Positions 34,790-45,158 of a stretch of DNA of 64,000 nt are shown piece by piece. The notes below the pieces were generated by a model. That model was not told the origin of the DNA, did no database searches, and saw nothing but the letters and a program-made list of their open reading frames with translations. A program made the translations under genes and the position numbers. The DNA comes from Pseudomonadota bacterium (GTDB taxonomy: Bacteria > Pseudomonadota > Alphaproteobacteria > Reyranellales > Reyranellaceae), in NCBI GenBank assembly GCA_018240745.1, contig JAFEFF010000196.1, forward strand, positions 17,430-81,429. Reading direction: 5' to 3'. Every line of letters begins with the position of its first letter. Position 1 is the first letter of the stretch.

Positions 34790-34819
34790 ATGGCATTCGA
34801 CCATGGCGCGAGCGCGTAG
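34790..34819 (+). CDS. Possible nine-codon leader peptide before the amidohydrolase
   Basis: ATG at 34790 follows a strong GGAGG (34779-34783) at good spacing and reads MAFDHGASA then TAG. The main gene begins 28 bases after this stop with its own GGAGGT. A separate, well-spaced ribosome site on such a tiny frame is unusual and suggests a regulatory upstream ORF or a decayed start. No attenuator hairpin is obvious between the two. Could be chance. Confidence 0.35.
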   Translation: MAFDHGASA

Positions 34820-34847
34820 CGGTCGCGCGGCACACACGGAGGTCGAT

Positions 34848-36542
34848 ATGGGCTTCGACTTGGTCGTCAGGAACGGCATGATCGTCGACGGTTCGGGACT
34901 GCCGCGTTACCGCGGCGACGTGGGCGTGAAGGACGGCAAGATCGCCGAGATCGGCCGCCTCAACGGGGTGAGTGCGAAAGAGACCCTCGATGCCGAGGGG
35001 CGTGTCGTTGCACCGGGCTTCGTCGACGGCCACACCCATATGGACGCGCAGATCTTCTGGGATCCGATCGGCACCAGCTCGTGTTTCCAGGGCGTCACCT
35101 CGGTGGTGATGGGCAATTGCGGTTTCACCCTGGCGCCCTGCCGCGCCGACGAAGCCGACCTCGTGATGCGCAATTTGGAGCGCGCGGAGGACATCAGCCG
35201 CGATGCCATGAAGGCCGGCATCAAGTGGCGCTGGGAGACCTTCCCGCAGTTCCTCGACGTGCTCGATTCGCTGCCCAAGGGCATCAACTACGCGGGCTAT
35301 GTCGGTCACTGCGCGATCCGCACCCATGTGATGGGCCAGCGCGCCTTCACCGACGAGGCGACCGACGACGACCTCGAGGCGATGATCCATCACACGCAGG
35401 AGGCGATCGCCGCCGGCGCGCACGGCTTCTCGACCACCCGCTCGGTCGCGCACCAGACCTCGGACGACAAGCCGGTCGCGAGCCGGCTCGCCACCTGGCA
35501 CGAGTTCGAATCGCTGGTGAAGTCGATGGGCGGCGGCATGGTCGAGGTCGCGGGCGAGCCGCGCGGCGCCGACGGCCACAAGGCGCGCGCCTACTACGAG
35601 GGCCTGAGCAAGCTCGCCATCGAGAGCGGCCGGCCGATCACCTTCGGCCTGTTCAGCCGGCGCAACAATCCGGGCGCCTGGCGCACCACCTTCGACATCA
35701 TCGAGCGCACCAACCGCGAGGGCGGGCGCATGTTCGCCCAGGTGCACAGCCGGTCGCTGAACGTCCTGCTGTCGTTCGAGACCCAGCTTCCGTTCGACAA
35801 GTGGGAGATGTGGCGCGACATGCGCAACCTGCCGCTCAGCGAGAAGAAGCAGTGGCTGCTCGATCCGGAGAAGCGCAAGAAGCTGGTCGAGATCGCGTCG
35901 CGGCCGTACGACGGCCCGGCCCATGTCGCCGGCGCCGAGGCGCGGCCGCCGCAGTGGGATTACATCTATGCGCTGACCGACATGAAGGGCCCGCACAAGT
36001 CGATGGCCGAGCTGGCGCGGATGAAGAACACCCATCCGGTCGAGCTGATGATCGACATGGCGCTCGAGCGCGACCTCAAGTTCTTCATGATCCAGCCGGT
36101 CGCCAACGAGGACCAGGCCGAGGCGCTGGAGCTGATGAAGCATCCGCGCTCGGTCGTGACCTTCTCCGACTCCGGCGCCCATGTCTCGCAGATCATGGAC
36201 TCCTCGCTGCAGACCCATCTGCTCAGCCACTGGGTGCGCGAGAAGCAGGCCTTCACGCTGGAGGAGGCGGTGAAGATGTTGACCTGCGACAGCGCCACCC
36301 AGTTCGGCTTCCACGACCGCGGGCTGCTGCGCGAGGGCCTCGCGGCCGACATCGTCGTGTTCGATCCCGACACCATCAACGCGCGCATGCCGGAGGTCGT
36401 GACCGACCTGCCGGCCGGCGCCAAGCGCCTGAAGCAGAAGTGCGACGGCATGGCCGCCACCATCGTCAACGGCCAGGTCCTGCTGCGCGACAACGAGCCC
36501 ACCGGCAACCTGCCCGGCAAGCTCCTGCGCAAGCGGCGGTAG
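34848..36542 (+). CDS. N-acyl-D-amino-acid deacylase family amidohydrolase
   Basis: 564 residues. LVVRNGMIVDGSGLPRYRGD opens the amidohydrolase N-terminal domain; metal ligands are HTHMD near 62-66, Cys in VVMGNCGFTLAP near 88, HCAIRTHVMG, His in AQVHSRSL, and Asp in TFSDSGAHVSQ. The NCGFT cysteine is a marker of D-aminoacylase-type enzymes (zinc bridged by Cys). The product would be a free D-amino acid or related deacylated compound. GGAGGT precedes the ATG. Nested palindromes follow the stop. Substrate is a family-level guess. Confidence 0.87.
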   Translation: MGFDLVVRNGMIVDGSGLPRYRGDVGVKDGKIAEIGRLNGVSAKETLDAEGRVVAPGFVDGHTHMDAQIFWDPIGTSSCFQGVTSVVMGNCGFTLAPCRADEADLVMRNLERAEDISRDAMKAGIKWRWETFPQFLDVLDSLPKGINYAGYVGHCAIRTHVMGQRAFTDEATDDDLEAMIHHTQEAIAAGAHGFSTTRSVAHQTSDDKPVASRLATWHEFESLVKSMGGGMVEVAGEPRGADGHKARAYYEGLSKLAIESGRPITFGLFSRRNNPGAWRTTFDIIERTNREGGRMFAQVHSRSLNVLLSFETQLPFDKWEMWRDMRNLPLSEKKQWLLDPEKRKKLVEIASRPYDGPAHVAGAEARPPQWDYIYALTDMKGPHKSMAELARMKNTHPVELMIDMALERDLKFFMIQPVANEDQAEALELMKHPRSVVTFSDSGAHVSQIMDSSLQTHLLSHWVREKQAFTLEEAVKMLTCDSATQFGFHDRGLLREGLAADIVVFDPDTINARMPEVVTDLPAGAKRLKQKCDGMAATIVNGQVLLRDNEPTGNLPGKLLRKRR

Positions 36543-36549
36543 TCTTCCG

Positions 36550-36713
36550 CTGGGGGCGCGCCACTCCGTGGCGCGTCTTCTCATCCTCATGTGGACCGCG
36601 GGCCTCCAGGCCCGCATCAGAATCATGAGCGGACCTGGAGCCTTCGGCTCCGCTCAGGCCAGGGGTCCGCGGTCCGGAAGAACATGACGCGCCACGGAGT
36701 GGCGCGCCCCCAG
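36550..36713. repeat. Nested palindrome: perfect 28-bp outer arms around a GGACCGCGGGC core
   Basis: The 28 bases 36550-36577 and 36686-36713 are perfect inverted complements; the core of each is GCGCCACTCCGTGGCGC, itself a palindrome. Enclosed is a GTGGACCGCGGGCCTCCAGG-type element running to GGTCCGCGGTCC, with a GAGCCTTCGGCTC hairpin in its right half. The same outer/inner pairing occurs at 1846-1967. Confidence 0.9.
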
Positions 36714-36834
36714 CCGTCGTCCCGACCGGAGCGAAGCGGAGTGGAGGGACCTTTTTTCGACGGTTGGCCGCTAATCGCTGAAAAAAAGTCCCTCCGCTGC
36801 GCCTCGCTTCGCTCGGCTTCGGTCGGGACGACGG
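36714..36834. repeat. Palindrome of the GTCGTCCCGACCG family, head-to-tail with the previous element
   Basis: CCGTCGTCCCGACCG (from 36714) pairs with CGGTCGGGACGACGG (36820-36834). Inner GTGGAGGGAC and GTCCCTCC also pair, and the centre has T and A runs, as in 30171-30299. It starts at the base after the previous element ends, so the two form one composite repeat of about 285 bases. Confidence 0.88.
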
Positions 36835-37171
36835 TCTTACCTATGTGGATAAGCTCCCGCTGCTGACCCTCGACTTGGGCATTGGCCCGCGATTTGGCCT
36901 CTGATTTTCGGATGAAAGAGCGCGGCCAATGCCCGTAATAGGTGTTGGGCGTGCAGTGGTGCAGAGTCGCCTGCATGACGAATGAGCGGACGGTCTTCAG
37001 GGGTTTTCGCGGAGGGAGGGGAGGGGTGCGGGCAGAGTGGCGGGAAGCGCCTAAAACGTTGGCCCGTTTGCACCGAATCGCTGCCACGCCGATTGGCAGT
37101 CGATGGCAGTCCCGTGGCGGCTCGTTGATTCCGGCCGCGGCGATACCACATTCACGAGCGATTCCTGCACC
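36835..37171. other. Non-coding stretch upstream of lhr with a small inverted repeat
   Basis: No convincing gene in 337 bases. Short open frames here on either strand have no recognisable domain and no ribosome site. An 11-base perfect inverted repeat, GGGCATTGGCC (36877-36887) and GGCCAATGCCC (36924-36934), encloses 36 bases and may be a remnant of yet another repeat family or a terminator. A purine-rich GGAGGGAGGGGAGGGG run lies near 37010-37026. The lhr promoter should be in this stretch. Confidence 0.5.
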
Positions 37172-40100
37172 ATGGATCTGAAGTCCCTGTTTCACCCGGC
37201 CGTCGCCGACTGGTTCGAGACCCGATTCGCCCGCGCGACGCCGGCGCAGGCGGAGGCGTGGCCGCTGATCAAGGCGGGCCGGCACGCGCTGATCGCCGCG
37301 CCGACCGGCTCGGGCAAGACCTTCGCGGCTTTCCTGGCCGCGATCGACGACCTGGTGCGCCAGGGCATCGCCGGCGAGCTCAAGGACGAGACGCAGGTCG
37401 TCTACGTCTCGCCACTCAAGGCGCTGTCAAACGACATCCAGAAGAACCTGCAGGAGCCGCTCGCCGGCATCCGCGAGAACCTGAAGCGGCAGGGCCTGCC
37501 CGACGTCGGCATCCGCACCTGGGTCCGCACCGGCGACACGCCGGCGGGCGAGCGGCAGAAGATGAACCGGCGGCCGCCGCACATCGTCGTCACCACGCCG
37601 GAATCGCTCTACATCCTGCTCGGCTCCGAATCGGGCCGCAAGATGCTGGCGACGACGCGCACGGTGATCGTCGACGAGATCCACGCGGTGGCGCCCAACA
37701 AGCGCGGCAGTCATCTCGCCGTGTCCCTCGAACGCCTGAACGCCTTGTGCGGCGGCAAGCTGCTGCGCATCGGCCTGTCGGCGACGCAGAACCCGATCGA
37801 GGAGGTTGGCCGCTTCCTGGTCGGCGCGGCCAGTGGCGATAAGGCCGGCGACTGCGCCATCGTCGATTCCGGCCACAAGCGCGAGCGCGATCTCGCGATC
37901 GAGGTGCCCGAATCGCCGCTCGACGGCGTGATGTCGCATGAGGTCTGGGAGCAGGTCTATCGACGGCTCGCCGCGCTGGTCGAGCAGCACCGCACGACGC
38001 TCATCTTCGTCAACACGCGGCGTCTCTCCGAGCGCGTCACCAAGCGACTGTCCGAGCTGGTCGGCGAGGCCAACGTCGCCGCTCACCACGGCAGCCTCGC
38101 CAAGGAGCATCGGCTCGACGCCGAGCAGCGGCTGAAGCACGGCAAGCTCAAGGCGCTGGTCGCGACCGCTTCGCTCGAGCTCGGCATCGACATCGGCGAC
38201 GTCGACCTGGTCTGCCAGCTCGGCTCGCCGCGCTCGATCGCGAGCTTCCTGCAGCGGGTGGGCCGCTCCGGCCACACGGTCGGCGGCACGCCCAAGGGTC
38301 GGCTGTTCCCGCTGTCGCGCGACGATCTCGTCGAATGCACCGCGCTGCTCGACGCGGTCCGTCGCGGCGAGCTCGATCGCCTGGAGATTCCCGGCCAGCC
38401 GATGGACGTGCTGGCGCAGCAGATCGTGGCCGAGGTCGCGGCGCAGGAATGGAGCGAGGACGATCTGTTCGCTCTGATGCGCCGCGCCTGGCCGTACCGC
38501 AAGCTCCGGCGCGAGGAGTTCGATCCGATCGTCGCCATGCTGGCCGAGGGTTTCAACACCCGGCGCGGCCGTTGCGGCGCGCTGATCCATCACGACGCGG
38601 TCAACCGTCTGCTGCGCGGCCGTCGCGGGGCGCGCATGACGGCGATCACCGCCGGTGGCACCATTCCCGACAACGCCGACTACCAGGTGCTGCTCGAACC
38701 CGAGAACAACGTCATCGGTAGCGTCAACGAGGACTTCGCGGTCGAGAGCCTGGCCGGCGACGTCTTCCAGCTCGGCAACCGCAGCTACAAGATCCAGCGC
38801 GTCGAGCGCGGCACGGTACGCGTCGAGGATGCGCAGGGCCAGGCGCCGACCATCCCGTTCTGGCTCGGCGAGGCGCCCGGCCGCAGCGGTGCGCTGTCGG
38901 CGTCGGTGTCGCGCTTCCGCGCCGACGTCGAGCGCCGCCTGCGCCTCGATCCGACCGGCGCGAAGGTGCTGTGCTGGCTGACCGAGGAGCTCGCACCGGA
39001 GCAATCCGCCGCCGAGCAGCTCGTCGACTATCTGCGTGCGGGGTTCGGCGCGCTGGGCTGCCTGCCGACCTGCGAGACGATCGTGCTCGAGCGCTTCTTC
39101 GACGAGTCGGGCGGCATGCAGCTCGTCGTGCATTCGCCCTACGGCAGCCGGCTCAACCGCGCGTGGGGCCTGGCCTTGCGCAAGCGCTTCTGCGCCACGT
39201 TCAACTTCGAGATCCAGGCGGCGGCGACCGAGGACAATATCGTCATCTCGCTCACCGAGGCGCACAGCTTCGATCTCGCCAGCGTCCCGCGCTACCTGAA
39301 CTCGAACTCGGTGGACGGCGTGCTGACCCAGGCAGTGCTCGATTCGCCGATGTTCAACACGCGCTGGCGCTGGGTGAGCGGCGTATCGCTCGCCCTGCCG
39401 CGCTTCCGGGCCGGTCGCAGGGTGCCGCCGCAGCTCATCCGCATGCAGGCCGAGGACCTCGTCGGTGCCGTGTTCCCCGACCAGATCGCCTGCGCCGAGA
39501 ACCTGCCCGGCGACCGCGAGATTCCCGACCATCCGCTGGTCAGCCAGGCGCTGCACGACTGCCTGCACGAGGCGATGGACCTCGACGGCCTCAAGCGGTT
39601 GCTGAAGGGCATCGAATCGGGCGCGATCCGGGTGGTGACGCGCGAGCTCACCCAGCCGTCGCCGCTCGCGATCGAGGTGCTGTCGGCGCGGCCCTATGCC
39701 TTCCTCGACGATGCACCGCTCGAGGAACGACGCACCCAGGCGGTGATGGCGCGGCGCTGGCTCACGCCCGAGCAGGCGGAAGAGCTGGGCCAGCTCGACC
39801 CCGAGGCGATCGAGCGCGTGAAGGCCGAGGTGTGGCCCGACGCCGCGAACGCCGACGAGCTGCACGACGCGCTGGTCTGGCTGGGCTTCCTGACCGACGC
39901 CGAGATCGAGGCGAATGCCGGGTGGCGCGGCTGGCTGGCCGATCTCGCGGGCCAGAAACGGGCGGCACGAATCGCGCGTGGCGGGCCACCGGTCTGGATC
40001 GCGGCGGAGCGGCTGTCGCTCTTCCGAGCGCTGTGGCCCGGCCTGGCGACCGAGCCCGTGATCGAGGCGCCGGCCGGCGTCGACAAATCCGTTTCGAGCG

Positions 40101-41527
40101 ACGCGGCGCTGGTCGAGCTCCTGCGCGGCCGGCTCGAAGGGCTGGGGCCGGCGACGACGATGGCATTGGCCGCGCCGCTCGGGCTCGACATCACAGCCGG
40201 ACTCGCTACTCTCGAGGCGGAAGGCTTCGCCATGCGCGGCCGCTTCTCGGCCGGGGCATCCTCGGACGAATGGTGCGAGCGCCGCCTGCTGGCGCGCATC
40301 CATCGCTACACGATCAAGCGGCTGCGCGCCGAGATCGAGCCGGTCGCCGCGCGCGACTTCCTGCGCTTCCTGTTCCGCTGGCAGCACGTCGCGCCCGAGG
40401 CGCGGATGGAGGGCGCGAAAGCGCTCGAGGTCGTCATCGAGCAGCTCGAAGGCTTCGGTGCAGCGGCGGCGGCGTGGGAGAGCGAGATCCTGCCGACCCG
40501 CATCGCCGACTATGCGCCGCACTGGCTCGATGCTCGGTGCCTGGCGGGACAGGCGGCCTGGACGCGGCTGCGCTCGCGCGGCGGGCGCAGCGATGCCGAG
40601 CGCCGCACCGCGCCGGTCCGCACCACGCCGATCACCCTGTCGCCGCGCCGCCACGTCGCGCTGTGGCGCTCGCTGCTGCCCGCCGAGGAGGCGCGCCCCA
40701 GCGCCAAGGCGCGCGCGGTGCTCGACTTCGTGACCGCCAATGGCGCTTCGTTCTTCGACGAGCTGGTCCAGCATTGCGGCCTGTTGCGCACGCATGTCGA
40801 GGAGGCTCTGGCCGAGCTGGTCGCTCTGGGCCTCGTCACGTCCGACAGCTTCGCCGGCCTCAGGACTCTCCTGGTCCCGGTCAGCGAGCGCCGGCCGGGC
40901 GGCCGCCGTCGCCGCCGCGCCGTGCATGGCATGGAGGAGTCCGGCCGCTGGTCGCCGGTGCGGCCGTCCGCCGCCGATGACGCCGCCGCCGTCGAGCACG
41001 TGGCGCGCACGCTGCTCAAGCGCTACGGCGTGGTGTTCTGGCGCATGCTGGAGCGCGAATCGCCGTGGCTGCCGCCGTGGCGCGAGCTGCTGCGCGTCTA
41101 TCGCCGGCTGGAGAGCCGCGGCGAGATTCGCGGCGGACGCTTCGTCGCCGGCTTTACCGGCGAGCAGTTTGCCTTGCCGGAAGCGATCGGCTCGCTGCGC
41201 GAGGTGCGGCGCCACCCTCACGACAACGAATGGCTGGTGGTGTCGGGCGCCGATCCGCTCAATCTCGCGGGCATCCTGACGCCGGGACCGCGGCTCGCCG
41301 CCCTCGCGGGCAACCGGCTGTTGGTGCAGGACGGCGTGCCGGCGGCGATGCTGAGCGGCGGCGAGGTCCGGCTGTTCGCCGAGGTCGATCCGGCGACCGA
41401 CTGGCTGATGCGCAAGGCGCTGGTGGGTACGACGCGGCGCGGCCTGTCGACGCCTCGCCACGAACCCGATGCATCTGGAACAATCGAGCAGCCGTCAAAA
41501 CCGGCGCGCAACTATCGGCGCGTCTGA
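37172..41527 (+). CDS. lhr: Lhr-type large ATP-dependent helicase
   Basis: 1451 residues from ATG 37172; a further 23 upstream codons are open but lack a ribosome site. Superfamily 2 core: Q-like [13 protein letters not shown] near 21, Walker [10 protein letters not shown] at 42-50, DEIH near 168-171, SATQNP (motif III), and [11 protein letters not shown] (motif VI) near 360. The Lhr-specific winged-helix and beta-barrel domains follow, then a long C-terminal domain of the full-length Lhr type (E. coli Lhr 1538 residues). It acts as a 3'-5' DNA/RNA helicase in repair. It is not next to the ligD or phosphoesterase genes often seen with shorter Lhr forms. Confidence 0.94.
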   Translation: MDLKSLFHPAVADWFETRFARATPAQAEAWPLIKAGRHALIAAPTGSGKTFAAFLAAIDDLVRQGIAGELKDETQVVYVSPLKALSNDIQKNLQEPLAGIRENLKRQGLPDVGIRTWVRTGDTPAGERQKMNRRPPHIVVTTPESLYILLGSESGRKMLATTRTVIVDEIHAVAPNKRGSHLAVSLERLNALCGGKLLRIGLSATQNPIEEVGRFLVGAASGDKAGDCAIVDSGHKRERDLAIEVPESPLDGVMSHEVWEQVYRRLAALVEQHRTTLIFVNTRRLSERVTKRLSELVGEANVAAHHGSLAKEHRLDAEQRLKHGKLKALVATASLELGIDIGDVDLVCQLGSPRSIASFLQRVGRSGHTVGGTPKGRLFPLSRDDLVECTALLDAVRRGELDRLEIPGQPMDVLAQQIVAEVAAQEWSEDDLFALMRRAWPYRKLRREEFDPIVAMLAEGFNTRRGRCGALIHHDAVNRLLRGRRGARMTAITAGGTIPDNADYQVLLEPENNVIGSVNEDFAVESLAGDVFQLGNRSYKIQRVERGTVRVEDAQGQAPTIPFWLGEAPGRSGALSASVSRFRADVERRLRLDPTGAKVLCWLTEELAPEQSAAEQLVDYLRAGFGALGCLPTCETIVLERFFDESGGMQLVVHSPYGSRLNRAWGLALRKRFCATFNFEIQAAATEDNIVISLTEAHSFDLASVPRYLNSNSVDGVLTQAVLDSPMFNTRWRWVSGVSLALPRFRAGRRVPPQLIRMQAEDLVGAVFPDQIACAENLPGDREIPDHPLVSQALHDCLHEAMDLDGLKRLLKGIESGAIRVVTRELTQPSPLAIEVLSARPYAFLDDAPLEERRTQAVMARRWLTPEQAEELGQLDPEAIERVKAEVWPDAANADELHDALVWLGFLTDAEIEANAGWRGWLADLAGQKRAARIARGGPPVWIAAERLSLFRALWPGLATEPVIEAPAGVDKSVSSDAALVELLRGRLEGLGPATTMALAAPLGLDITAGLATLEAEGFAMRGRFSAGASSDEWCERRLLARIHRYTIKRLRAEIEPVAARDFLRFLFRWQHVAPEARMEGAKALEVVIEQLEGFGAAAAAWESEILPTRIADYAPHWLDARCLAGQAAWTRLRSRGGRSDAERRTAPVRTTPITLSPRRHVALWRSLLPAEEARPSAKARAVLDFVTANGASFFDELVQHCGLLRTHVEEALAELVALGLVTSDSFAGLRTLLVPVSERRPGGRRRRRAVHGMEESGRWSPVRPSAADDAAAVEHVARTLLKRYGVVFWRMLERESPWLPPWRELLRVYRRLESRGEIRGGRFVAGFTGEQFALPEAIGSLREVRRHPHDNEWLVVSGADPLNLAGILTPGPRLAALAGNRLLVQDGVPAAMLSGGEVRLFAEVDPATDWLMRKALVGTTRRGLSTPRHEPDASGTIEQPSKPARNYRRV

Positions 41528-41579
41528 GCCTGCTTCGCGCGCGATTCCGAACGTTTGTATGCGGCCGGTTCAGTGCGCC

Positions 41580-41610
41580 TTGACTCGGCCGCAATGCACC
41601 GTCATATACG
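41580..41610 (+). promoter_or_regulatory. Candidate promoter giving a long 5' leader for rhlE
   Basis: TTGACT at 41580-41585 and ATATAC (41604-41609, spacing 18) fit a sigma-70 type promoter. Transcription from here would leave about 130 bases of leader before the rhlE start, as is common for cold-induced RNA helicase genes. By eye only. Confidence 0.3.
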
Positions 41611-41745
41611 CGGCAACTCGCAAGCAGCGAGTTCGACAAGGTTTCTCGCGATTGCGCGACGCGCCCGAAACGGTCCCGACTGGACCAACGGGGCGCTTCA
41701 TCCCGAGACAATCTCCCAGAAGCAAGAGCCGCCACTGCCGCGCCA

Positions 41746-43326
41746 GTGAGCAGGCCGAAGTATGAAAGTATTTTCTTGAACAACGTGTCTTTCGCGGACC
41801 TCGGACTGGCCGAGCCGCTGCTGCGTGCGCTGAGCGCCACCGGCTACGAAACCCCGACTCCCATCCAGGCCCGCACCATTCCCCTGCTGCTGCAGGGCCG
41901 CGACGTGCTGGGCATCGCCCAGACCGGTACCGGCAAGACCGCGGCCTTCGCGCTGCCCGTGCTGCAGCATCTCGCCGCCGACAGGCAGCGGGCCATCCCG
42001 AAGAGCCCGCGCGCCCTGGTGCTGGCGCCGACCCGCGAGCTCGCGGTCCAGATCGTGCGCAGCTTCGATGCCTATGGCCGCGGCCTCGGCCTGCGCGTCG
42101 GCATGGTGATCGGCGGGCTGGGCTTCGGCCGCCAGGTCGAGACGCTCAACCGCGGCGTCGACATCCTGGTCGCCACGCCGGGCCGCCTGCTCGACCTGAT
42201 GGAGCGCGGCAACGTCAAGCTCGGGAACGTCACCTTCCTGGTGCTCGACGAGGCCGACCGCATGTTCGACATGGGCTTCATCAAGGACGTGCGCCGCATC
42301 GTCGGTTCGGTGAGCAAGCAGCGCCAGACGCTGATGTTCTCCGCCACCATGCCGCCCGACGTGGCGAAGCTCGCCGCCGACGTGCTGAACCAGCCCGAAC
42401 GGGTCGAGATCGCGCCGCAGGGCCGCACGGTCGAGCGCATCGACCAGAGCGTGTACTTCGTCAACGCCGCCTCCAAGCGCGCGCTGCTCAGCTACCTGCT
42501 GGCGGACGCGGCGCTCGAGCGCGTGATCGTCTTCACCCGCACCAAGCGCGGCGCCAACCGTGTCGCCGAGGCGCTGGAGAAGACCGGCGTCTCGTCCGAG
42601 GCGATCCACGGCAACAAGTCGCAGAATGCGCGCCAGCGCGCGCTCGACGCCTTCAGCCGCGGCCGTGCCCGCGTGCTGGTGGCGACCGACCTCGCGGCGC
42701 GCGGCATCGACGTGCAGGGCGTCACGCACGTCATCAACTACGAGCTGCCGGCCGAGGCCGAGAGCTACGTCCATCGCATCGGCCGCACCGCGCGTGCCGG
42801 CGCCTCGGGCGTGGCGCTGTCGTTCTGCGACGGCAGCGAGCGCGGTCAGCTCAAGAGCATCGAGCGCCTGACCAACCAGCGCCTCGCCGTGCTGCAGGTC
42901 CCGGCCAACGAGGACCTGCCGCAGACCGCGCCGCCGCAGCAGCAGGCGCAGCACGAGGCGCAGAGCGAGCGTCGCGGTGAAAGCCGTGGTCATCGCGGTC
43001 CTCGCGGCGGCCATCGTTCGGAGCATCGCGGTTCCGAGCATCGCGGTCACGAGCCGCGCGGAAAGCGTGGGCCTGATCGTGGTCACGGTGGTCAGCACCC
43101 TCATCGCAACGACGCTCCGCGCCAGGACGGCGACCGCCGGTGGGTGCAGGGCGACTATCGCGACCAGCCGTCCCGCGAGGGGCAGCCGCAGCGCGAGTAC
43201 CATCATCGCGCCGACCGTTCCCGTGGCGATCGTCCTCACGGCGATCGCCCGCAGGGACAGGAAGCCCGTCCGCAGTGGCACAAGCGCCGCTTCGGCGGCG
43301 GTCGCGGCCGGGGGCGTGCAGCCTAG
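41746..43326 (+). CDS. rhlE: DEAD-box RNA helicase, RhlE group
   Basis: 526 residues if GTG 41746 is used; a GTG at 41785 giving VSFADLGLAEPLLRAL is the more usual RhlE opening. Motifs: Q motif ETPTPIQARTIP, I AQTGTGKT, Ia PTRELA, II DEADRMFDMGF, III SATMP, V ATDLAARGIDV, VI HRIGRTARAG. From about residue 390 the tail is low complexity: runs of Gln, then RG, HRG and DR repeats ending GGGRGRGRAA, a disordered RNA-binding tail. It unwinds RNA in ribosome assembly or decay. No ribosome site is obvious for either start. Confidence 0.92.
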   Translation: MSRPKYESIFLNNVSFADLGLAEPLLRALSATGYETPTPIQARTIPLLLQGRDVLGIAQTGTGKTAAFALPVLQHLAADRQRAIPKSPRALVLAPTRELAVQIVRSFDAYGRGLGLRVGMVIGGLGFGRQVETLNRGVDILVATPGRLLDLMERGNVKLGNVTFLVLDEADRMFDMGFIKDVRRIVGSVSKQRQTLMFSATMPPDVAKLAADVLNQPERVEIAPQGRTVERIDQSVYFVNAASKRALLSYLLADAALERVIVFTRTKRGANRVAEALEKTGVSSEAIHGNKSQNARQRALDAFSRGRARVLVATDLAARGIDVQGVTHVINYELPAEAESYVHRIGRTARAGASGVALSFCDGSERGQLKSIERLTNQRLAVLQVPANEDLPQTAPPQQQAQHEAQSERRGESRGHRGPRGGHRSEHRGSEHRGHEPRGKRGPDRGHGGQHPHRNDAPRQDGDRRWVQGDYRDQPSREGQPQREYHHRADRSRGDRPHGDRPQGQEARPQWHKRRFGGGRGRGRAA

Positions 43327-43363
43327 GCTTTCGCCCATCCGGACGGGCCGGCCCTGAAAGCGC

Positions 43364-44305
43364 TCAGACGATCCCTTCCTCCTTGAAGATCTCGAGGCAC
43401 TTGCGCAGCGCGCGTTCGTAGCGCGCGCGCTCCCTCGCCATGCTCTCGTCGTTCCATTCGAAGAAGCCGCGCCGGGTCTTGAAGCCGATGCGGCCTTCGT
43501 CGACGTTCTTCTGCAGCACCGGCGGCGGGCCGTCGGCGTTGGTGAGATCGGGCCAGATGATCTTGGCGACCGCGCAGGTCGTGTCCCAGCCCGAATGCTC
43601 CTTCTGCACGATCGGGCCGGCGGCGGCATAGCGGAAGCCGAAGCTCAGCCTCACCGTCGCGTCGATGTCCTCGGGCGAGGCGACGCCCTGCTCGATCAGC
43701 CACAGCGCCTCGCGCATCAGCGCGCCCTGGATGCGGTTGCCGAGGAAGCCGATCACGTCCTTGCGCACCTGCACCGGCCGCTTGCCGAGATGCTTCATGA
43801 CGGCGCCGACACGCTCGGCTTGCTTCGGGTCGGTGTGGACCGAGCTGACGACTTCGACCAGCGGGATGAGGTGCGCCGGCATGAAGAAGTGGAGACCCAT
43901 CATGCGGCTCTGCGTCTTCAGGCCCTTGCCGATGACGCTGATCGGGAAGCTCGACGAGTTCGAGGTGAGGGCACAGTCGGGCCGCGCCAGCGCCTCCATC
44001 TCGGCGAACAGCTTCTGCTTCAGCGCGAGGTCCTCGGTGACGGTCTCGACCGCGATGTCGATCGTCGACCAGTCGGCCTCGGGCAGGGTCGCGAATGTCC
44101 GCAGGCCGGCTGTATCCGCAGGCTTGCCCATCGCCGCCAGCGCCTTGCCGCACGCCGCCGGCAAACCGTCGCGGGTCGAGGCGGAGCGCGACACGACATC
44201 GACCTTCCATCCGCCGGCCAGGAACATGGCGATGATGCCCACGCCCATGGTTCCTCCGCCCAGCACCAGCGCGTGCTTCGCCGGCGGGTGTTCGCGTTGC
44301 GGCAT
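43364..44305 (-). CDS. 3-hydroxyacyl-CoA dehydrogenase family protein
   Basis: 313 residues from the ATG at 44305, behind GGGAGGGAG. Rossmann loop LVLGGGTMGVGIIAMFLAGG near 15-34; NSSSFPIS, MGLHFFMPAHLIPLVEVV with the catalytic His near 145, and a helical C-terminal domain with VIGFLGNRIQGALMREAL. It oxidises a 3-hydroxyacyl-CoA (or related acid) with NAD+. It is a single-domain protein without a fused hydratase. It is divergent from a crotonase that could act one step earlier. Confidence 0.9.
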   Translation of the reverse strand: MPQREHPPAKHALVLGGGTMGVGIIAMFLAGGWKVDVVSRSASTRDGLPAACGKALAAMGKPADTAGLRTFATLPEADWSTIDIAVETVTEDLALKQKLFAEMEALARPDCALTSNSSSFPISVIGKGLKTQSRMMGLHFFMPAHLIPLVEVVSSVHTDPKQAERVGAVMKHLGKRPVQVRKDVIGFLGNRIQGALMREALWLIEQGVASPEDIDATVRLSFGFRYAAAGPIVQKEHSGWDTTCAVAKIIWPDLTNADGPPPVLQKNVDEGRIGFKTRRGFFEWNDESMARERARYERALRKCLEIFKEEGIV

Positions 44306-44384
44306 TGTTCTCCCTCCCAAACTCGACGGACCGCCCCGGTGCGGGGCAAAATCGCCGCTCGGTTACAATCCGCAGGGGAAGCAC

Positions 44385-45158
44385 ATGAGCGGCACTTACA
44401 AGGATATCGGCGTCTCGAGCGAAGGTCATGTCGGCGTCGTCGAGATCCAGCGGCCGCCGCACAACTTCTTCGACAATGCGCTGATCAACCAGATCGCCGA
44501 CGCCTTCGAGGCGTTCGACAGGGACATCAATATCCGCGCCTACGTGCTGTGCGCGCAGGGCAAGTCGTTCTGCGCCGGCGCCGACTTCGCCAACCGGCCG
44601 CAGACCGGCTCGGCCGAGAGCGGCAAGCACCTCTACAAGGAAGCGACCCGCCTGTTCCGCGCCAGGAAGCCGTCGGTCGCGGCGGTGCAGGGCGCGGCGA
44701 TCGGCGGCGGCCTCGGGCTCGCGGTGATGACCGACTTCCGCGTCACCTGCGCCGACGCGCGCTTCGCCGCCAACTTCACGCGGCTCGGCTTCCATCCCGG
44801 CTTCGCGCTCACCTACACCTTGCCGCGGCTGATCGGCCAGCAGCGCGCGAACCTGATGTTCTATACCGGCCGCCGCATCGGCGGCGAGGAGGCGACAGCC
44901 TGGGGGCTGGCCGAGAAGTGCGTGCCGCTCGCCGACGTGCGCAAGGAGGCGATGAAGCTCGCCGCCGAGATCGCCGAGTCGGCGCCGCTCGCCCTGCTGT
45001 CGACCCGCGAGACCATGCGGCGCGGCTTTGCCGACGGTGCGGAAGCCGCGACCGAGCGCGAGCTGGTCGAGCAGGACTGGAACCGCAAGACCGAGGACTT
45101 CAAGGAAGGCGTGAAGTCCTATGCCGAGCGCCGTCCCGGCAACTTCAAGGGGCGCTGA
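44385..45158 (+). CDS. Enoyl-CoA hydratase/isomerase family protein
   Basis: 257 residues. GKSFCAGADFANRP near 63-76 and AAIGGGLGLAVMTD near 105-118 give the crotonase CoA site. At the glutamate position the sequence is NFTRLGFHPGFALTYTLPRL, so the classical Glu is missing; an isomerase or other crotonase chemistry is likely. C-terminus RRPGNFKGR. GGGGAA precedes the ATG. The stop is directly followed by the TTG start of an SDR, so the two are co-translated. Confidence 0.88.
   Translation: MSGTYKDIGVSSEGHVGVVEIQRPPHNFFDNALINQIADAFEAFDRDINIRAYVLCAQGKSFCAGADFANRPQTGSAESGKHLYKEATRLFRARKPSVAAVQGAAIGGGLGLAVMTDFRVTCADARFAANFTRLGFHPGFALTYTLPRLIGQQRANLMFYTGRRIGGEEATAWGLAEKCVPLADVRKEAMKLAAEIAESAPLALLSTRETMRRGFADGAEAATERELVEQDWNRKTEDFKEGVKSYAERRPGNFKGR

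Noticed and set aside
33663..36626. A 987-codon open frame on the minus strand across the LLM gene and the antisense of the amidohydrolase
   Set aside because: Only its last 357 codons (LLM) have family features; the rest mirrors the G/C third-position pattern of the amidohydrolase, whose motifs are on the plus strand.
36623..37285. Open frame on the minus strand upstream of lhr
   Set aside because: It runs through two repeats and the start of lhr, has no domain and no ribosome site.
37427..41461. A 1344-codon open frame antisense to lhr
   Set aside because: Composition is Arg/Gln/His-rich with no domain; it is the shadow of a G/C-rich gene with all helicase motifs on the other strand.
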